Assembly (NCBI GenBank): GCA_019636535.1
Contig: JAHBXK010000003.1
Span: forward strand, 62,001 to 126,000
Origin: Phycisphaeraceae bacterium
Lineage (GTDB): Bacteria > Planctomycetota > Phycisphaerae > Phycisphaerales > UBA1924
DNA length: 64,000 bases
Direction of reading: 5' to 3'
The position numbers were made by a program, and so were the translations under genes. Numbering within the stretch: position 1 is the first letter of the stretch; each line of letters starts with the position of its first letter. Under the pieces are notes generated by a model. It did no database searches and had not been told where the DNA came from. It was given only the letters and a program-made list of their open reading frames with translations. Below, piece after piece: positions 1 through 7,961 of this stretch.

Positions 1-1
1 C

Positions 2-67
2 GACGGGTTCCCGGGCTGGAAGGCCGCGGGGCACGAAGTCGAGACTGGACCGGAGGAGTTCGAGTGA
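2..67 (+). CDS. Rhodanese-like domain protein, C-terminal end only
   Basis: The first 66 bases read in frame as the last 21 residues of a protein and end in TGA at 65-67. The residues GFPGWKAAGHEVETG are typical of the end of a rhodanese (sulfurtransferase) domain, where a GG.PAWKAAG.PVE pattern is common. The active-site cysteine loop lies outside the window, so activity cannot be judged. The stop overlaps the GTG start of the next gene by four bases, which implies translational coupling with the MauE/DoxX-like membrane protein. Confidence 0.7.
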   Translation, partial: DGFPGWKAAGHEVETGPEEFE

Positions 68-582
68 GCCAGAGTGCTGCGACATCGCCGGTGGCGGCTT
101 CGACTGCCGAGCGTTCGGCGCCGGGGACTTTGACCCTGACCGGCGCTGTGTCGTTTGTCACACGGTTGGTGTTGGGCGGCCTGTTCGTCTGGGCGGCTTG
201 GAACAAGTTGCAACCGCCGAACGGACCGCAGAATTTCGCCGACTCGGTCAGGGCGTTCAAACTAGGGCTGCCGGACTGGGCGGTGCGGGCTTCTACTTCC
301 GTCACGCCGTGGATCGAGGTCATCGCGGGCGCGATGCTGATTCTCGGAATCTGGGTCCGGTCATCGGCGCTGGTGATCGGCGTTCTGCTCGCGGTCTTCA
401 TCGCGTTGATCGGCTCGGTGATCGCGCGCGAGTTGAACGTTGAGTGCGGGTGCTTCGGGAAGTTGTCGCCGTTCTGCCCGAAGAAAGTGGGAATGTGCAA
501 CATCATCCAGAACGGAGTGATGCTTGCCGGGGCGGTGTACCTGACGATCACGCCCAAGACGGGTCTTTTCTCTAAGTCTTGA
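64..582 (+). CDS. MauE/DoxX-like membrane protein with CGCFG motif
   Basis: This 172-residue inner-membrane protein has about four hydrophobic segments (roughly residues 28-47, 82-99, 102-121 and 148-163). A cysteine cluster, Cys128-x-Cys130-F-G followed by Cys138 and Cys145, lies in the loop before the last helix. The ECGCFG motif is characteristic of the MauE/DoxX-related family, in which methylamine-utilisation MauE is linked to disulfide chemistry. The GTG start at 64 overlaps the upstream rhodanese stop and has GGAGGAG just before it. Pairing with a rhodanese suggests a thiol or sulfur redox role, but this is an inference; the substrate is unknown. Confidence 0.75.
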   Translation: MSQSAATSPVAASTAERSAPGTLTLTGAVSFVTRLVLGGLFVWAAWNKLQPPNGPQNFADSVRAFKLGLPDWAVRASTSVTPWIEVIAGAMLILGIWVRSSALVIGVLLAVFIALIGSVIARELNVECGCFGKLSPFCPKKVGMCNIIQNGVMLAGAVYLTITPKTGLFSKS

Positions 583-742
583 TTTGGCAGCGTTTTACGA
601 CACACTTAGACGATCATCTTCGGCCTTGCGAACTGGCCACTCGGTGGGTGTGGGCCTATCATCTTTGCTTGAACCGTCGTCCGGACGACTCGGGCCGCGT
701 GCGCCTGCGTTGCCGGGCCAAATTGACCAAGACGGAGAACTG

Positions 743-985
743 ATGTCTCGATTCAACCGATTCGGAGCGCAGCCGAAGGTGAAGGTCGTCAAGACCGGCG
801 CCAACGGCACTGATTACGTGGACTACAAGGATGTAGAGAACCTGCGGCGGATGATGTCGCCGAACGGCAAGATCCACGCGCGCAAGCGGAACAGTGCGAC
901 CGCGAAGGAGCAGCGGATGATCTCGCAGGCGATCAAGCGAGCGAGATTCCTTGGGCTCCTGCCCTACACCAGCGCCACGCTGTGA
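743..985 (+). CDS. rpsR: 30S ribosomal protein S18
   Basis: This 80-residue protein binds 16S rRNA next to S6 in the small subunit platform. The family core is plain: DYKDVENLRRMMSPNGKI, then HARKRNSATAKEQRM and the basic SQAIKRARFLGLLPY. The length is normal for S18. The ATG at 743 is chosen because GGAG precedes it at a good distance and because the in-frame sequence upstream does not resemble S18. The gene stands alone here, not beside rpsF, ssb or rplI as in many bacteria. A perfect 14-base palindrome (676-689) lies in its 160-bp upstream gap, and an intrinsic terminator follows. Confidence 0.95.
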   Translation: MSRFNRFGAQPKVKVVKTGANGTDYVDYKDVENLRRMMSPNGKIHARKRNSATAKEQRMISQAIKRARFLGLLPYTSATL

Positions 986-1016
986 ACCCGGTGCAGCCCT
1001 GAAGAAGACTCCGCGG

Positions 1017-1052
1017 CCCGCTTCGAGCATCGAGGCGGGTCGCTTTGTTTCC
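1017..1052 (+). terminator. Intrinsic terminator after rpsR
   Basis: A 10-bp stem (1017-1026 with 1030-1039, one G-T pair, loop GCA) is followed by the T-rich run TCGCTTTGTTT. It lies 30 bases after the rpsR stop and before the next gene's ribosome binding site. Confidence 0.75.
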
Positions 1053-1083
1053 CAGCGCCCATCATCAACCTGCGGAGAATCTG

Positions 1084-1581
1084 ATGAACAAGGCCAGAGA
1101 CTATCGAACGCTGGTCGATAGCATCGCGGTTCTGGTCGGGCCGGATGATGGGCGCGAAGCACGCATGAAGGCTCTGGTTGACGCCGCGTGGGATCTGATG
1201 TCCGATCGTGGCGTGTCGTGGATTGGCTTCTATGGCAAGGATGGCGAGCGTGACCAGTTGATGCTGCTGGAGCGCCGCGACAAGCCCGCGTGCTCACCGA
1301 TCGGCCTTCACGGGGCGTGCGGACGGTCATGGAGAAGTCGCAAGGCTCTGATCGTGAGCGATGTTGCGAGATTGGGCGAGGGGTACATCGCGTGTGATCC
1401 GCGTGACCGCTCGGAGATCGTCATCCCCATGTTCGATGCCGGCGGTTCGTGCTGGGGGGTGCTCGACGTCGACAGCCACCAAACGGGCGCATTCAACTCC
1501 GCGGACGCCGAAGGGCTGTGGTCCGCGTGTTTCGCCGCGGGTCTGACAACGACCGTGCAGCCTGAAATCGAGATGGTTTGA
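1084..1581 (+). CDS. GAF-domain free methionine-(R)-sulfoxide reductase-like protein
   Basis: This 165-residue protein is a single GAF domain of the fRMsr type, which reduces free methionine-R-sulfoxide in the cytoplasm. The three family cysteines are visible at Cys70 (KPACSP), Cys79 (GACG) and Cys104 (YIACD). Their spacing is close to that of the characterised enzymes, and the signature SEIVIPMF.....GVLDVDS follows. The ATG at 1084 has GGAGA upstream; an ATG 13 codons earlier lies against the terminator and is less likely. The gene is convergent with the RluA-type gene, with only five bases between the stops. Confidence 0.85.
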   Translation: MNKARDYRTLVDSIAVLVGPDDGREARMKALVDAAWDLMSDRGVSWIGFYGKDGERDQLMLLERRDKPACSPIGLHGACGRSWRSRKALIVSDVARLGEGYIACDPRDRSEIVIPMFDAGGSCWGVLDVDSHQTGAFNSADAEGLWSACFAAGLTTTVQPEIEMV

Positions 1582-1586
1582 CCGGC

Positions 1587-2270
1587 TCAGAACGGGGCCG
1601 CGTTGTGAAACTCGACGCGCAGTGCGGAGTCACCATCGGGTTGAGAGTGTGTGCGGACTGTCGAGCCCCGCGTCGGTGCCAAGAAACTGAGGTAGGAAGC
1701 GTGCAAGAACAAGCGATCAGCGCTTCGTGCCGTCTGCGGCTGTGGGCCGTAGAGCACGTCGCCGAGGATCGGGTGCCCGATGTGCGCCAAGTGCACGCGG
1801 AGTTGGTGAGTTCGGCCGGTAACCGGGCTCAGTTCGAGCCTCGAACGGTCGGGTTCGAGCGAGAGCAGTCGCCAGCGTGTCAGCGCCGGTCGGCCTTGAT
1901 CAGGATCGATGATCTGTATGGGCCGACGCTCGACGTCGAGACGCATGGGTTCATCGATGCTGCCGGCTTCGGCCGGAACGCGTCCGCAGACCACCGCGGT
2001 GTAGGACTTCTCGATCTTGCGGCGCTCGAACTGAGCAGAGAGATCTCGCTGCGCGTGCTCATCGAGGGCGAAGACCATCAGGCCGCTGGTGTCCATGTCG
2101 AGCCGGTGAACGATGAGCGGACCGGAGGCGTAGGGAAACATCGACGCGACAAGCGAGGCTGCGCAGACCTGCTTGTCCGGCCCCTTGCCCGGCACCGAGA
2201 GCATGCCGGCGGGCTTGTTGACAACGACGAACCGTTCGGCGGTATGGATGACGGGTAAGTTGGGGACCAT
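1587..2270 (-). CDS. RluA-family pseudouridine synthase
   Basis: About 227 residues with the RluA catalytic motif HRLDMDTSG (residues 55-63, with catalytic Asp58), an early VNKPAGMLSVPG segment and a late GRTHQLRVHLAHIGHPILGD segment. The enzyme isomerises uridine to pseudouridine in rRNA or tRNA; the target site cannot be told from sequence. No S4 domain is present, as in RluA and TruC rather than RluC/D. The ATG at 2270 is preferred because the open frame further upstream runs through the divergent gene's start region and does not resemble the family. The divergent start at 2329 leaves a 58-bp shared promoter region. Confidence 0.9.
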   Translation of the reverse strand: MVPNLPVIHTAERFVVVNKPAGMLSVPGKGPDKQVCAASLVASMFPYASGPLIVHRLDMDTSGLMVFALDEHAQRDLSAQFERRKIEKSYTAVVCGRVPAEAGSIDEPMRLDVERRPIQIIDPDQGRPALTRWRLLSLEPDRSRLELSPVTGRTHQLRVHLAHIGHPILGDVLYGPQPQTARSADRLFLHASYLSFLAPTRGSTVRTHSQPDGDSALRVEFHNAAPF

Positions 2271-2328
2271 CGAAGTCCGATCGTTGGCCGGCCGCGACCG
2301 ACGCGTACCCTTGTCTCGGAGAATGCCC

Positions 2329-3627
2329 ATGCCAATCGCCGGTCTCGCGGTGTTGCCAGTACTTGCCTTGATGCTCGGTCCAGCGTCTGCAGAGACCTTG
2401 GACTCTGCGAGCAGGTCCGATGATGCGGAGCGGGCCGGTCGAGTGGCGGGTGCGGACTCGGAAGGCCCGCTGCTTACGGGACACATCCAGCTCACGCATC
2501 GGGATCGATTCGTCAAGGCGGGTGAGGCGTACTTCGACCATCAGTCGCCGCCGCGATGGGTGATCTTCCAGGCAGTGCCCGTCCCGCCGACAGGTAAGGA
2601 ACCGCAGCCGCACTACGCGATCTATGTCGCCAAGTTGCGTTACCGAGGCGAGGGGGATCGTGCCGAGATCGTTGGCATGGATGATCCGATTGAGATCAGC
2701 CCGGGCGAGAGCGCCAACACCTGCGGTTGGTTTCATCCGACCGAGCCGGGTCTGGTGATCTACGGATCGACGATCGACTCTCCGACGGAACCGAGCAGCC
2801 CCGGGTATCAACGCGGCACGTCGCGGTATCGGTGGGAGTTCGCGCCGGAGATGCGGATCGTGCGGCAAGCGCCCCGAGCGATGTATCTTGATGCGTTCCC
2901 GCAAGATCGCGATACGCCCATGTGCGGAACGACGTTCATGCCACAGACGATCGTCGGCGATGGCTCGGGGTATGTTGCGGAAGGATCGATCTCGCCGGAT
3001 GGAAGGCATCTGCTCTACGCGAAGATGGTGGACGCAGACTCTCGCGATCTGGATTTGTTCGTGCTTGATCTGAAGACCGGCGTCGAAACCCGGGTCGTCG
3101 AGGCGCCGGGCTATGACGGAGGTCCGTTCTTCTCGCCCGATGGTCGATCGATCTGCTACCGCTCAGACCGCCGCGGCAACAGTGAACTACAGATCTTCGT
3201 CGCCCGACTCGCGTTCGATGATCGGGGGAATGTGACGGGGTCTCATGACGAGCGGGCGCTGACTGATGATGAGCACGTAAACTGGGCTCCCTACTGGCAC
3301 CCTTCGGGGCGATTCCTGGTCTACGGATCGAGTCGGGTCGACCATAGGAACTACGAGATCTTCGCGGTCGAGCTGGACTGGGAGAAGCCGGTCGATCAGC
3401 TGCGACAGCGCCGAATCACGTTCATGGACGGGGCGGACGTTCTGCCGGTGTTCAGCGGCGATGGAAGGTGGATGATGTGGACCGCGCAGCGAGGACCGAT
3501 GGTTGAAGGGGAATCTCGACCGAGCAGCCAGGTCTGGGTTGCCAGGGTGAACCGAGAGATCGCCGAGAATCCGGATGCTTTCTTTGGTGACGTCAAAGCA
3601 GGAGCCGACACCGATGCCGCGCGCTGA
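2329..3627 (+). CDS. Exported PD40/TolB-like beta-propeller protein
   Basis: 432 residues with an N-terminal signal peptide (hydrophobic AVLPVLALML, cleavage probably after PASA). Several WD40-like PD40 repeats follow, recognised as ISPDGRHLLYA, FSPDGRSICYRSDR, WHPSGRFLVYGS and FSGDGRWMMWT. The fold is the TolB-like propeller, used for protein or ligand contacts in the periplasm; no enzyme domain is seen. Two start codons occur six bases apart. The second (2329) is seven bases from GGAG, so it is preferred. The end overlaps argH by 14 bases. Confidence 0.8.
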   Translation: MPIAGLAVLPVLALMLGPASAETLDSASRSDDAERAGRVAGADSEGPLLTGHIQLTHRDRFVKAGEAYFDHQSPPRWVIFQAVPVPPTGKEPQPHYAIYVAKLRYRGEGDRAEIVGMDDPIEISPGESANTCGWFHPTEPGLVIYGSTIDSPTEPSSPGYQRGTSRYRWEFAPEMRIVRQAPRAMYLDAFPQDRDTPMCGTTFMPQTIVGDGSGYVAEGSISPDGRHLLYAKMVDADSRDLDLFVLDLKTGVETRVVEAPGYDGGPFFSPDGRSICYRSDRRGNSELQIFVARLAFDDRGNVTGSHDERALTDDEHVNWAPYWHPSGRFLVYGSSRVDHRNYEIFAVELDWEKPVDQLRQRRITFMDGADVLPVFSGDGRWMMWTAQRGPMVEGESRPSSQVWVARVNREIAENPDAFFGDVKAGADTDAAR

Positions 3628-5704
3628 GCCCAAGCCCGCAGCCGCGGAAGGCAAGCCGTGGGAATCGGCGAAGGGCGGTGAAGGTTCGCAATCGGACGCG
3701 CTCGCCGCGCGGTTTGTGGAGTCGCTTTCGTATGACACGCGGCTGTACGATGCGGACATTCGCGGCTCGCTGGCCCACGCGCGGATGTTGCGGTCGATCG
3801 GCTTGCTGAACGACGCTGAGTTGTCGGCGATCGAGATCGGTCTTGCGGAGATTCGACGTGAGATCGAATCAGCCCCGGCAGGCCCGAACGCGGTCGGCGT
3901 CGCCGGGGCGTGGCCAGGCTGGCGGATTGAACTCGAAGACGTGCACATGTGCATCGAGTCCGCACTGATCGCCAAGACGGGCGATGCGGGCCGCAAGTTG
4001 CACACCGGACGCAGCCGGAACGATCAGGTTGCGCTCGATCTGCGCTTGTGGCTTCGCAGCGCGATCGATGAACTCGCAGATAAGAACTCGGAGTTGATGT
4101 CGGCGTTCGAAGACCTCGCGCAGCGGCAAGGCGATGCACCCCTGCCCTCGTACACCCATCTGCAACGGGCTCAGCCGGCGTGCGTGGGAGCGGAGTGCAT
4201 GGCGTGGTGGGCGATGTTCGAGCGCAACCGCGAACTCCTGCTCTGGCTGCGGGACGACCCCTTCGGACTGAACGCCTCGCCGCTCGGGTCGGGAGCCATC
4301 GCCGGATCCATCCTCCCGCTGGATCGGGGCATGACCGCCGAAGCATTGGGCTTCACAGGCGTGACGCTCAGTTCGATCGACGCGACCGCTTCGAGAGATG
4401 AGGCGTTGGACTTTCTGTACGCGGTGGCTCGAATCGGTGTGCACCTGTCTCGCTTCGCCGAGCAGTGGATCCTGTACTGCTCAACCGAGTTCGGCTTCCT
4501 GACGATCGGCGCCGCCTATACCACGGGTTCGAGCATGATGCCACAGAAGCGGAACCCCGACATGCTGGAACTGATCCGTGGCCGGTGCGGCGGCGTGATC
4601 GGATCGCTCGTCGCGTTGCTAACGATCTGCAAGGGTCTGCCGATTGGGTACAACCGCGACCTGCAGGAGGACAAGCGGCACGTTTTCTCTGCGTATGACA
4701 CGGCGCATGACTGTCTTGTGATGGCCGAGCGGATCGTGCGATCCGCGAAGTTTCTGACAGACTCGGGCACAAGAAGTACGGTCGCGATATCGGGCCTTGA
4801 CCGCGGCCACGCCGACGCGACAGCACTGGCGGAGTACTTCGTCCGTCAGGGTGTGCCGTTCCGCGCTGCGCACCAGATCGTTGGGAGTTTGGTTCGCCGG
4901 TGCGATGAGTTGAAGGCCGGCTCGCTCAGCAGGCTGACGATCGAGGACTTTGCCCAAGCACTACGAGAGCACGGCCGGTCTCCCGATCTGGTTGGGGCCG
5001 ATGTCTATCAGTCGCTTGGGTTCGGTGGCGTTGTGCGGAGTTACGTGACAGCCGGCAATGCGGGCATCGGACCGGGCGGATACCGCGACTGGCTGAACCG
5101 ATTGAAGCAGGCCGGGTCGGAGGTCTCATCGTCAGCACCGCGTCAGTCTGCGGCCCCGCCAGTGGTGCAGGCTGCACCAATCGGCAAAGGAGAGGGTGGC
5201 GATTCGGACACCCCCGTGAATTCGGCGGGCGCGAGCGCCGTTGATCTCTTTGGGGGGATGTTGGACGGAGACTCACGCGTGCTTTCGCCGGCGGATTCGG
5301 CGCTCGTGGCAGCGTATGAGTCTGTTGGTCGAACGCTCGACGATCTGCCTTATACGACTGAATTCGAAGCTTTGTATCACGACACAGTGCAACGGCTGCA
5401 CGGTCTGCCGACGCCGATCGGCCCGCCGACTCGTCGAAACCTGATCAAACGGTTGCAGAACCTGCGAAAGGCCGGAAAGCTACCGCGTGTTGGAAGGACC
5501 GCTTCGACCGCCCCGGCCCTCAAACCAGAAGACGAATCGACGCTGCAAGGCCTGGTTGTCGCGGCTGTTGGATCGCTCGGCCAGCGTGATCAACTGCCTT
5601 ACGACGATCGATTCGACGCGCTCGTGGCCGAGTTCAATCATCGGACAGCACTGAGTCTTGCGCCGCACGATGTGTGGCGTGTGATCGCCAAACTTGCCAA
5701 GTGA
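3614..5704 (+). CDS. argH: Argininosuccinate lyase with a duplicated C-terminal domain
   Basis: Residues about 35-500 are a complete argininosuccinate lyase, which splits argininosuccinate to arginine and fumarate. Visible motifs are HTGRSRNDQV, YTHLQRAQP and the fumarase/lyase signature GSSMMPQKRNPD. After a Pro/Ala/Ser-rich linker (about 500-545) comes a 150-residue extension not found in ordinary ArgH. It carries two copies of a motif beginning LPYTTEFEALY (near 576) and LPYDDRFDALV (near 658), each followed by a basic helix. ArgH is normally about 460 residues; this one is 696. The frame is open throughout, so this is a true fusion. The start is ATG 3614 (GGAG ten bases before); GTG 3587 is possible. 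Confidence 0.93.
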   Translation: MPRAEPKPAAAEGKPWESAKGGEGSQSDALAARFVESLSYDTRLYDADIRGSLAHARMLRSIGLLNDAELSAIEIGLAEIRREIESAPAGPNAVGVAGAWPGWRIELEDVHMCIESALIAKTGDAGRKLHTGRSRNDQVALDLRLWLRSAIDELADKNSELMSAFEDLAQRQGDAPLPSYTHLQRAQPACVGAECMAWWAMFERNRELLLWLRDDPFGLNASPLGSGAIAGSILPLDRGMTAEALGFTGVTLSSIDATASRDEALDFLYAVARIGVHLSRFAEQWILYCSTEFGFLTIGAAYTTGSSMMPQKRNPDMLELIRGRCGGVIGSLVALLTICKGLPIGYNRDLQEDKRHVFSAYDTAHDCLVMAERIVRSAKFLTDSGTRSTVAISGLDRGHADATALAEYFVRQGVPFRAAHQIVGSLVRRCDELKAGSLSRLTIEDFAQALREHGRSPDLVGADVYQSLGFGGVVRSYVTAGNAGIGPGGYRDWLNRLKQAGSEVSSSAPRQSAAPPVVQAAPIGKGEGGDSDTPVNSAGASAVDLFGGMLDGDSRVLSPADSALVAAYESVGRTLDDLPYTTEFEALYHDTVQRLHGLPTPIGPPTRRNLIKRLQNLRKAGKLPRVGRTASTAPALKPEDESTLQGLVVAAVGSLGQRDQLPYDDRFDALVAEFNHRTALSLAPHDVWRVIAKLAK

Positions 5705-5712
5705 CACACACG

Positions 5713-6774
5713 ATGACGCACGCACCGCCGCCTTCTGCTTCCGGACCTCCATCATCCGCGAACCCTACGGGCGCGGGCACGGGCATCGATCGCGAACCGC
5801 CCGAGACCACACGCGTGCTCATGGGCGGGCTGATCGACTACGCGGGCCTGTTTCCACCCGCGAAACTGCCGATGAAGTCCGCGGTTGAGAAGTACGACCG
5901 CTGCCTGCGCTCCGATCATGCGTGGATGCTCGGCCGGTTCATCGTGCCGGTTTCACGCTTGGGCGAGTTCCGCGATGCGACGACGCAACTTCTCCCCCGT
6001 GTGCAAGGAGAGTCCGAGCCGGGGTATGAGCAGCCGTGGCTGGTGTCCGCCCTGATCGACGGCGACTTGGAACGGGACTTTGATGCGATCTTCGAGTTCA
6101 ATCATCGCCACGCGCAGGCGATCAACGGGCTGGCGATGATCGATGCGGTAGAACTGCGTGTTCCCGCACCGGATGCATCGGGGGGCGGGACTTCGCCTTC
6201 CAACTTCATCGACACCGCCATCGAATCGATGCCTGAGGAACTCTTCGCGTTCTTTGAGGTGCCCTCGGCGATGCTCTCGGATTGCCGGGGCGTCGTCGCG
6301 TCGCTCGCGGGCGCGGACGCCGCGGCGAAGATCCGCACCGGCGGTGTGACGACGGACGCGTTCCCACCGGCCGACGCCGTTGCTTCGTTCCTCATTGCCT
6401 GCGCAGCGGCGGATGTCCCCTTCAAGGCAACGGCCGGGTTGCACCATGCCGTGCGCGCGCACTACCCGCTCACATACGAGCCGAACTGTCCGAAGTGGCT
6501 GATGCATGGGTTTGTGAACATCTTCACTTCCGCTGCGCTCGTCCGCACTCATCGCGTGGCGTCGGAAGCCGTGGTGGAGTTGCTCGAGGACACCAATCCG
6601 CACGCCTTCGTGTTCGGCCGTGACTTGCTGACATGGAAGCATCCCCGGCTTGGATCATTCGGGCTCACGCTCGAACAACTGGCGCACACTCGTGAAACGT
6701 TTGCGCTGAGTTATGGCAGTTGCTCCTTTGACGAGCCGGTATCGGAACTTTGCGCGATGGGCGTTCTGCCATGA
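5713..6774 (+). CDS. Conserved protein of unknown function
   Basis: About 353 residues with no signal peptide and no membrane segment, so probably cytoplasmic. I do not recognise a named domain. The best-ordered stretches are LIDYAGLFPPAKLPM near the start, KIRTGGVTTDAFPPADAVASFL and PFKATAGLHHAVR in the middle, and GFVNIFTSAAL later. The KIRTGG...PFKATAGLHH pattern looks like strands of a TIM-barrel-like sugar or aldolase fold, but this is only an impression. It begins 9 bases after the argH stop (or at GTG 5701, overlapping that stop), so it is probably co-transcribed with argH. Confidence 0.75.
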   Translation: MTHAPPPSASGPPSSANPTGAGTGIDREPPETTRVLMGGLIDYAGLFPPAKLPMKSAVEKYDRCLRSDHAWMLGRFIVPVSRLGEFRDATTQLLPRVQGESEPGYEQPWLVSALIDGDLERDFDAIFEFNHRHAQAINGLAMIDAVELRVPAPDASGGGTSPSNFIDTAIESMPEELFAFFEVPSAMLSDCRGVVASLAGADAAAKIRTGGVTTDAFPPADAVASFLIACAAADVPFKATAGLHHAVRAHYPLTYEPNCPKWLMHGFVNIFTSAALVRTHRVASEAVVELLEDTNPHAFVFGRDLLTWKHPRLGSFGLTLEQLAHTRETFALSYGSCSFDEPVSELCAMGVLP

Positions 6775-6847
6775 CGACTCTGCCTGGCATGATTCTCTCC
6801 AAACATCGCCACCACGACGTCAACGGCCTTGTGGAGCATATCTTCGC

Positions 6848-7957
6848 ATGAGCGTGGACTGGCTCGGCCTGACCGCACTGCTCGCGATCGGGTTGGTCGT
6901 GTATGTCGCGGCGTTGACGGCGTTTGTCGTGCGAACGCTCACTCGTCCCCCCCGACGGGGATACGCGTGGGCCGTGGCCCGAGGAGTGCCGGGCGATCCG
7001 AGCGAAGTGCTGGTTGAGCTGCAGACCGCTTCCGCCCCTTGTTCCGGGTCGGGTTGGTCCGCACGTCCACGCTTCAAGGAAGTTGTGATCGACCGCGGTC
7101 CCCGCACCCTGCGCGCGTGGGACATCGAGGGCTTGGAGTCGGCCGGGCCGGTGGTTGTGCTCACGCACGGCTGGGGCGACTCTCGCGTCGTCATGCTCAG
7201 CCGACTGCCGGCACTGATGTCCGCCTGCTCCCGCATCGTGATATGGGATCTGCCCGGCCATGGCGACACGGATTCGCAGAGGCGAGAACGGTGCACGCTC
7301 GGCGTGCACGAGCGCATCGACCTGATGGTGGTCGTCGATCATGTGATTGAAGCCAGTCCTCGTATCGGAGGCGTCTCGGGCGAGGGACCTCCCGACATCG
7401 TGCTCATGGGCTTTTCGCTCGGAGCCGGCGTGTCGCTCGCCGCCGCGAAGACTCTTGTTCAAGAGGGGAAGATTGCGGGTGTCATCGCCGAAGCGCCGTA
7501 TCGGCTGCCGATCACCCCTGCACGGAACGTGCTGCGATCTCGCGGGCTGCCCTGTGTGTTCGTGCTGCCCTTGGCGATGGCTCTTGTCGGAACGTCGATC
7601 GAACGGAGTCTTCGGGGCATTCGCTGGGCGAGCGATGGTTGGTCATCCCATCGCGCATCGCGGAGCGGGTCGGACAACGACGCGCCATCATCGGGTGACG
7701 AATCGCCACGCTTCGTTGATCGCATGATGCTCGCGTCGTCTCTGCCGAACGCATGCCGTTTGCTGGTGCTTCACGGCGAGCGCGATGAGATCTGTCCGCT
7801 TCAGGACGCAGAGGAGATCGCGAAGATCGCCGGAAACGGCACGCTGTGCGTGATCCCGGGTGCGGGTCACACCAACATGTGGACGGATGACGCGACCTCG
7901 CGAGCGGCCGGAGACGCGGTCCGGTCGTTTCTGGCTGAGACTCGCGAGCGGCGTTGA
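6848..7957 (+). CDS. Membrane-anchored alpha/beta hydrolase
   Basis: 369 residues. An N-terminal transmembrane helix (about residues 7-29) precedes an alpha/beta hydrolase domain. VVLTHGWGDSR provides the oxyanion strand, GFSLGAG the nucleophile elbow (Ser190), GERDEICPL the acid and GAGHTNM the histidine. WDLPGHGDTD after strand 4 is also typical. The substrate is unknown. A poorly conserved Ser/Arg/Asp-rich insert (about 255-285) sits in the cap region. It starts 73 bases after the upstream gene and is convergent with the FG-GAP gene, four bases away. ATG 6848 is chosen because the longer frame is unrelated in composition. Confidence 0.82.
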   Translation: MSVDWLGLTALLAIGLVVYVAALTAFVVRTLTRPPRRGYAWAVARGVPGDPSEVLVELQTASAPCSGSGWSARPRFKEVVIDRGPRTLRAWDIEGLESAGPVVVLTHGWGDSRVVMLSRLPALMSACSRIVIWDLPGHGDTDSQRRERCTLGVHERIDLMVVVDHVIEASPRIGGVSGEGPPDIVLMGFSLGAGVSLAAAKTLVQEGKIAGVIAEAPYRLPITPARNVLRSRGLPCVFVLPLAMALVGTSIERSLRGIRWASDGWSSHRASRSGSDNDAPSSGDESPRFVDRMMLASSLPNACRLLVLHGERDEICPLQDAEEIAKIAGNGTLCVIPGAGHTNMWTDDATSRAAGDAVRSFLAETRERR

Positions 7958-7961
7958 TGCG

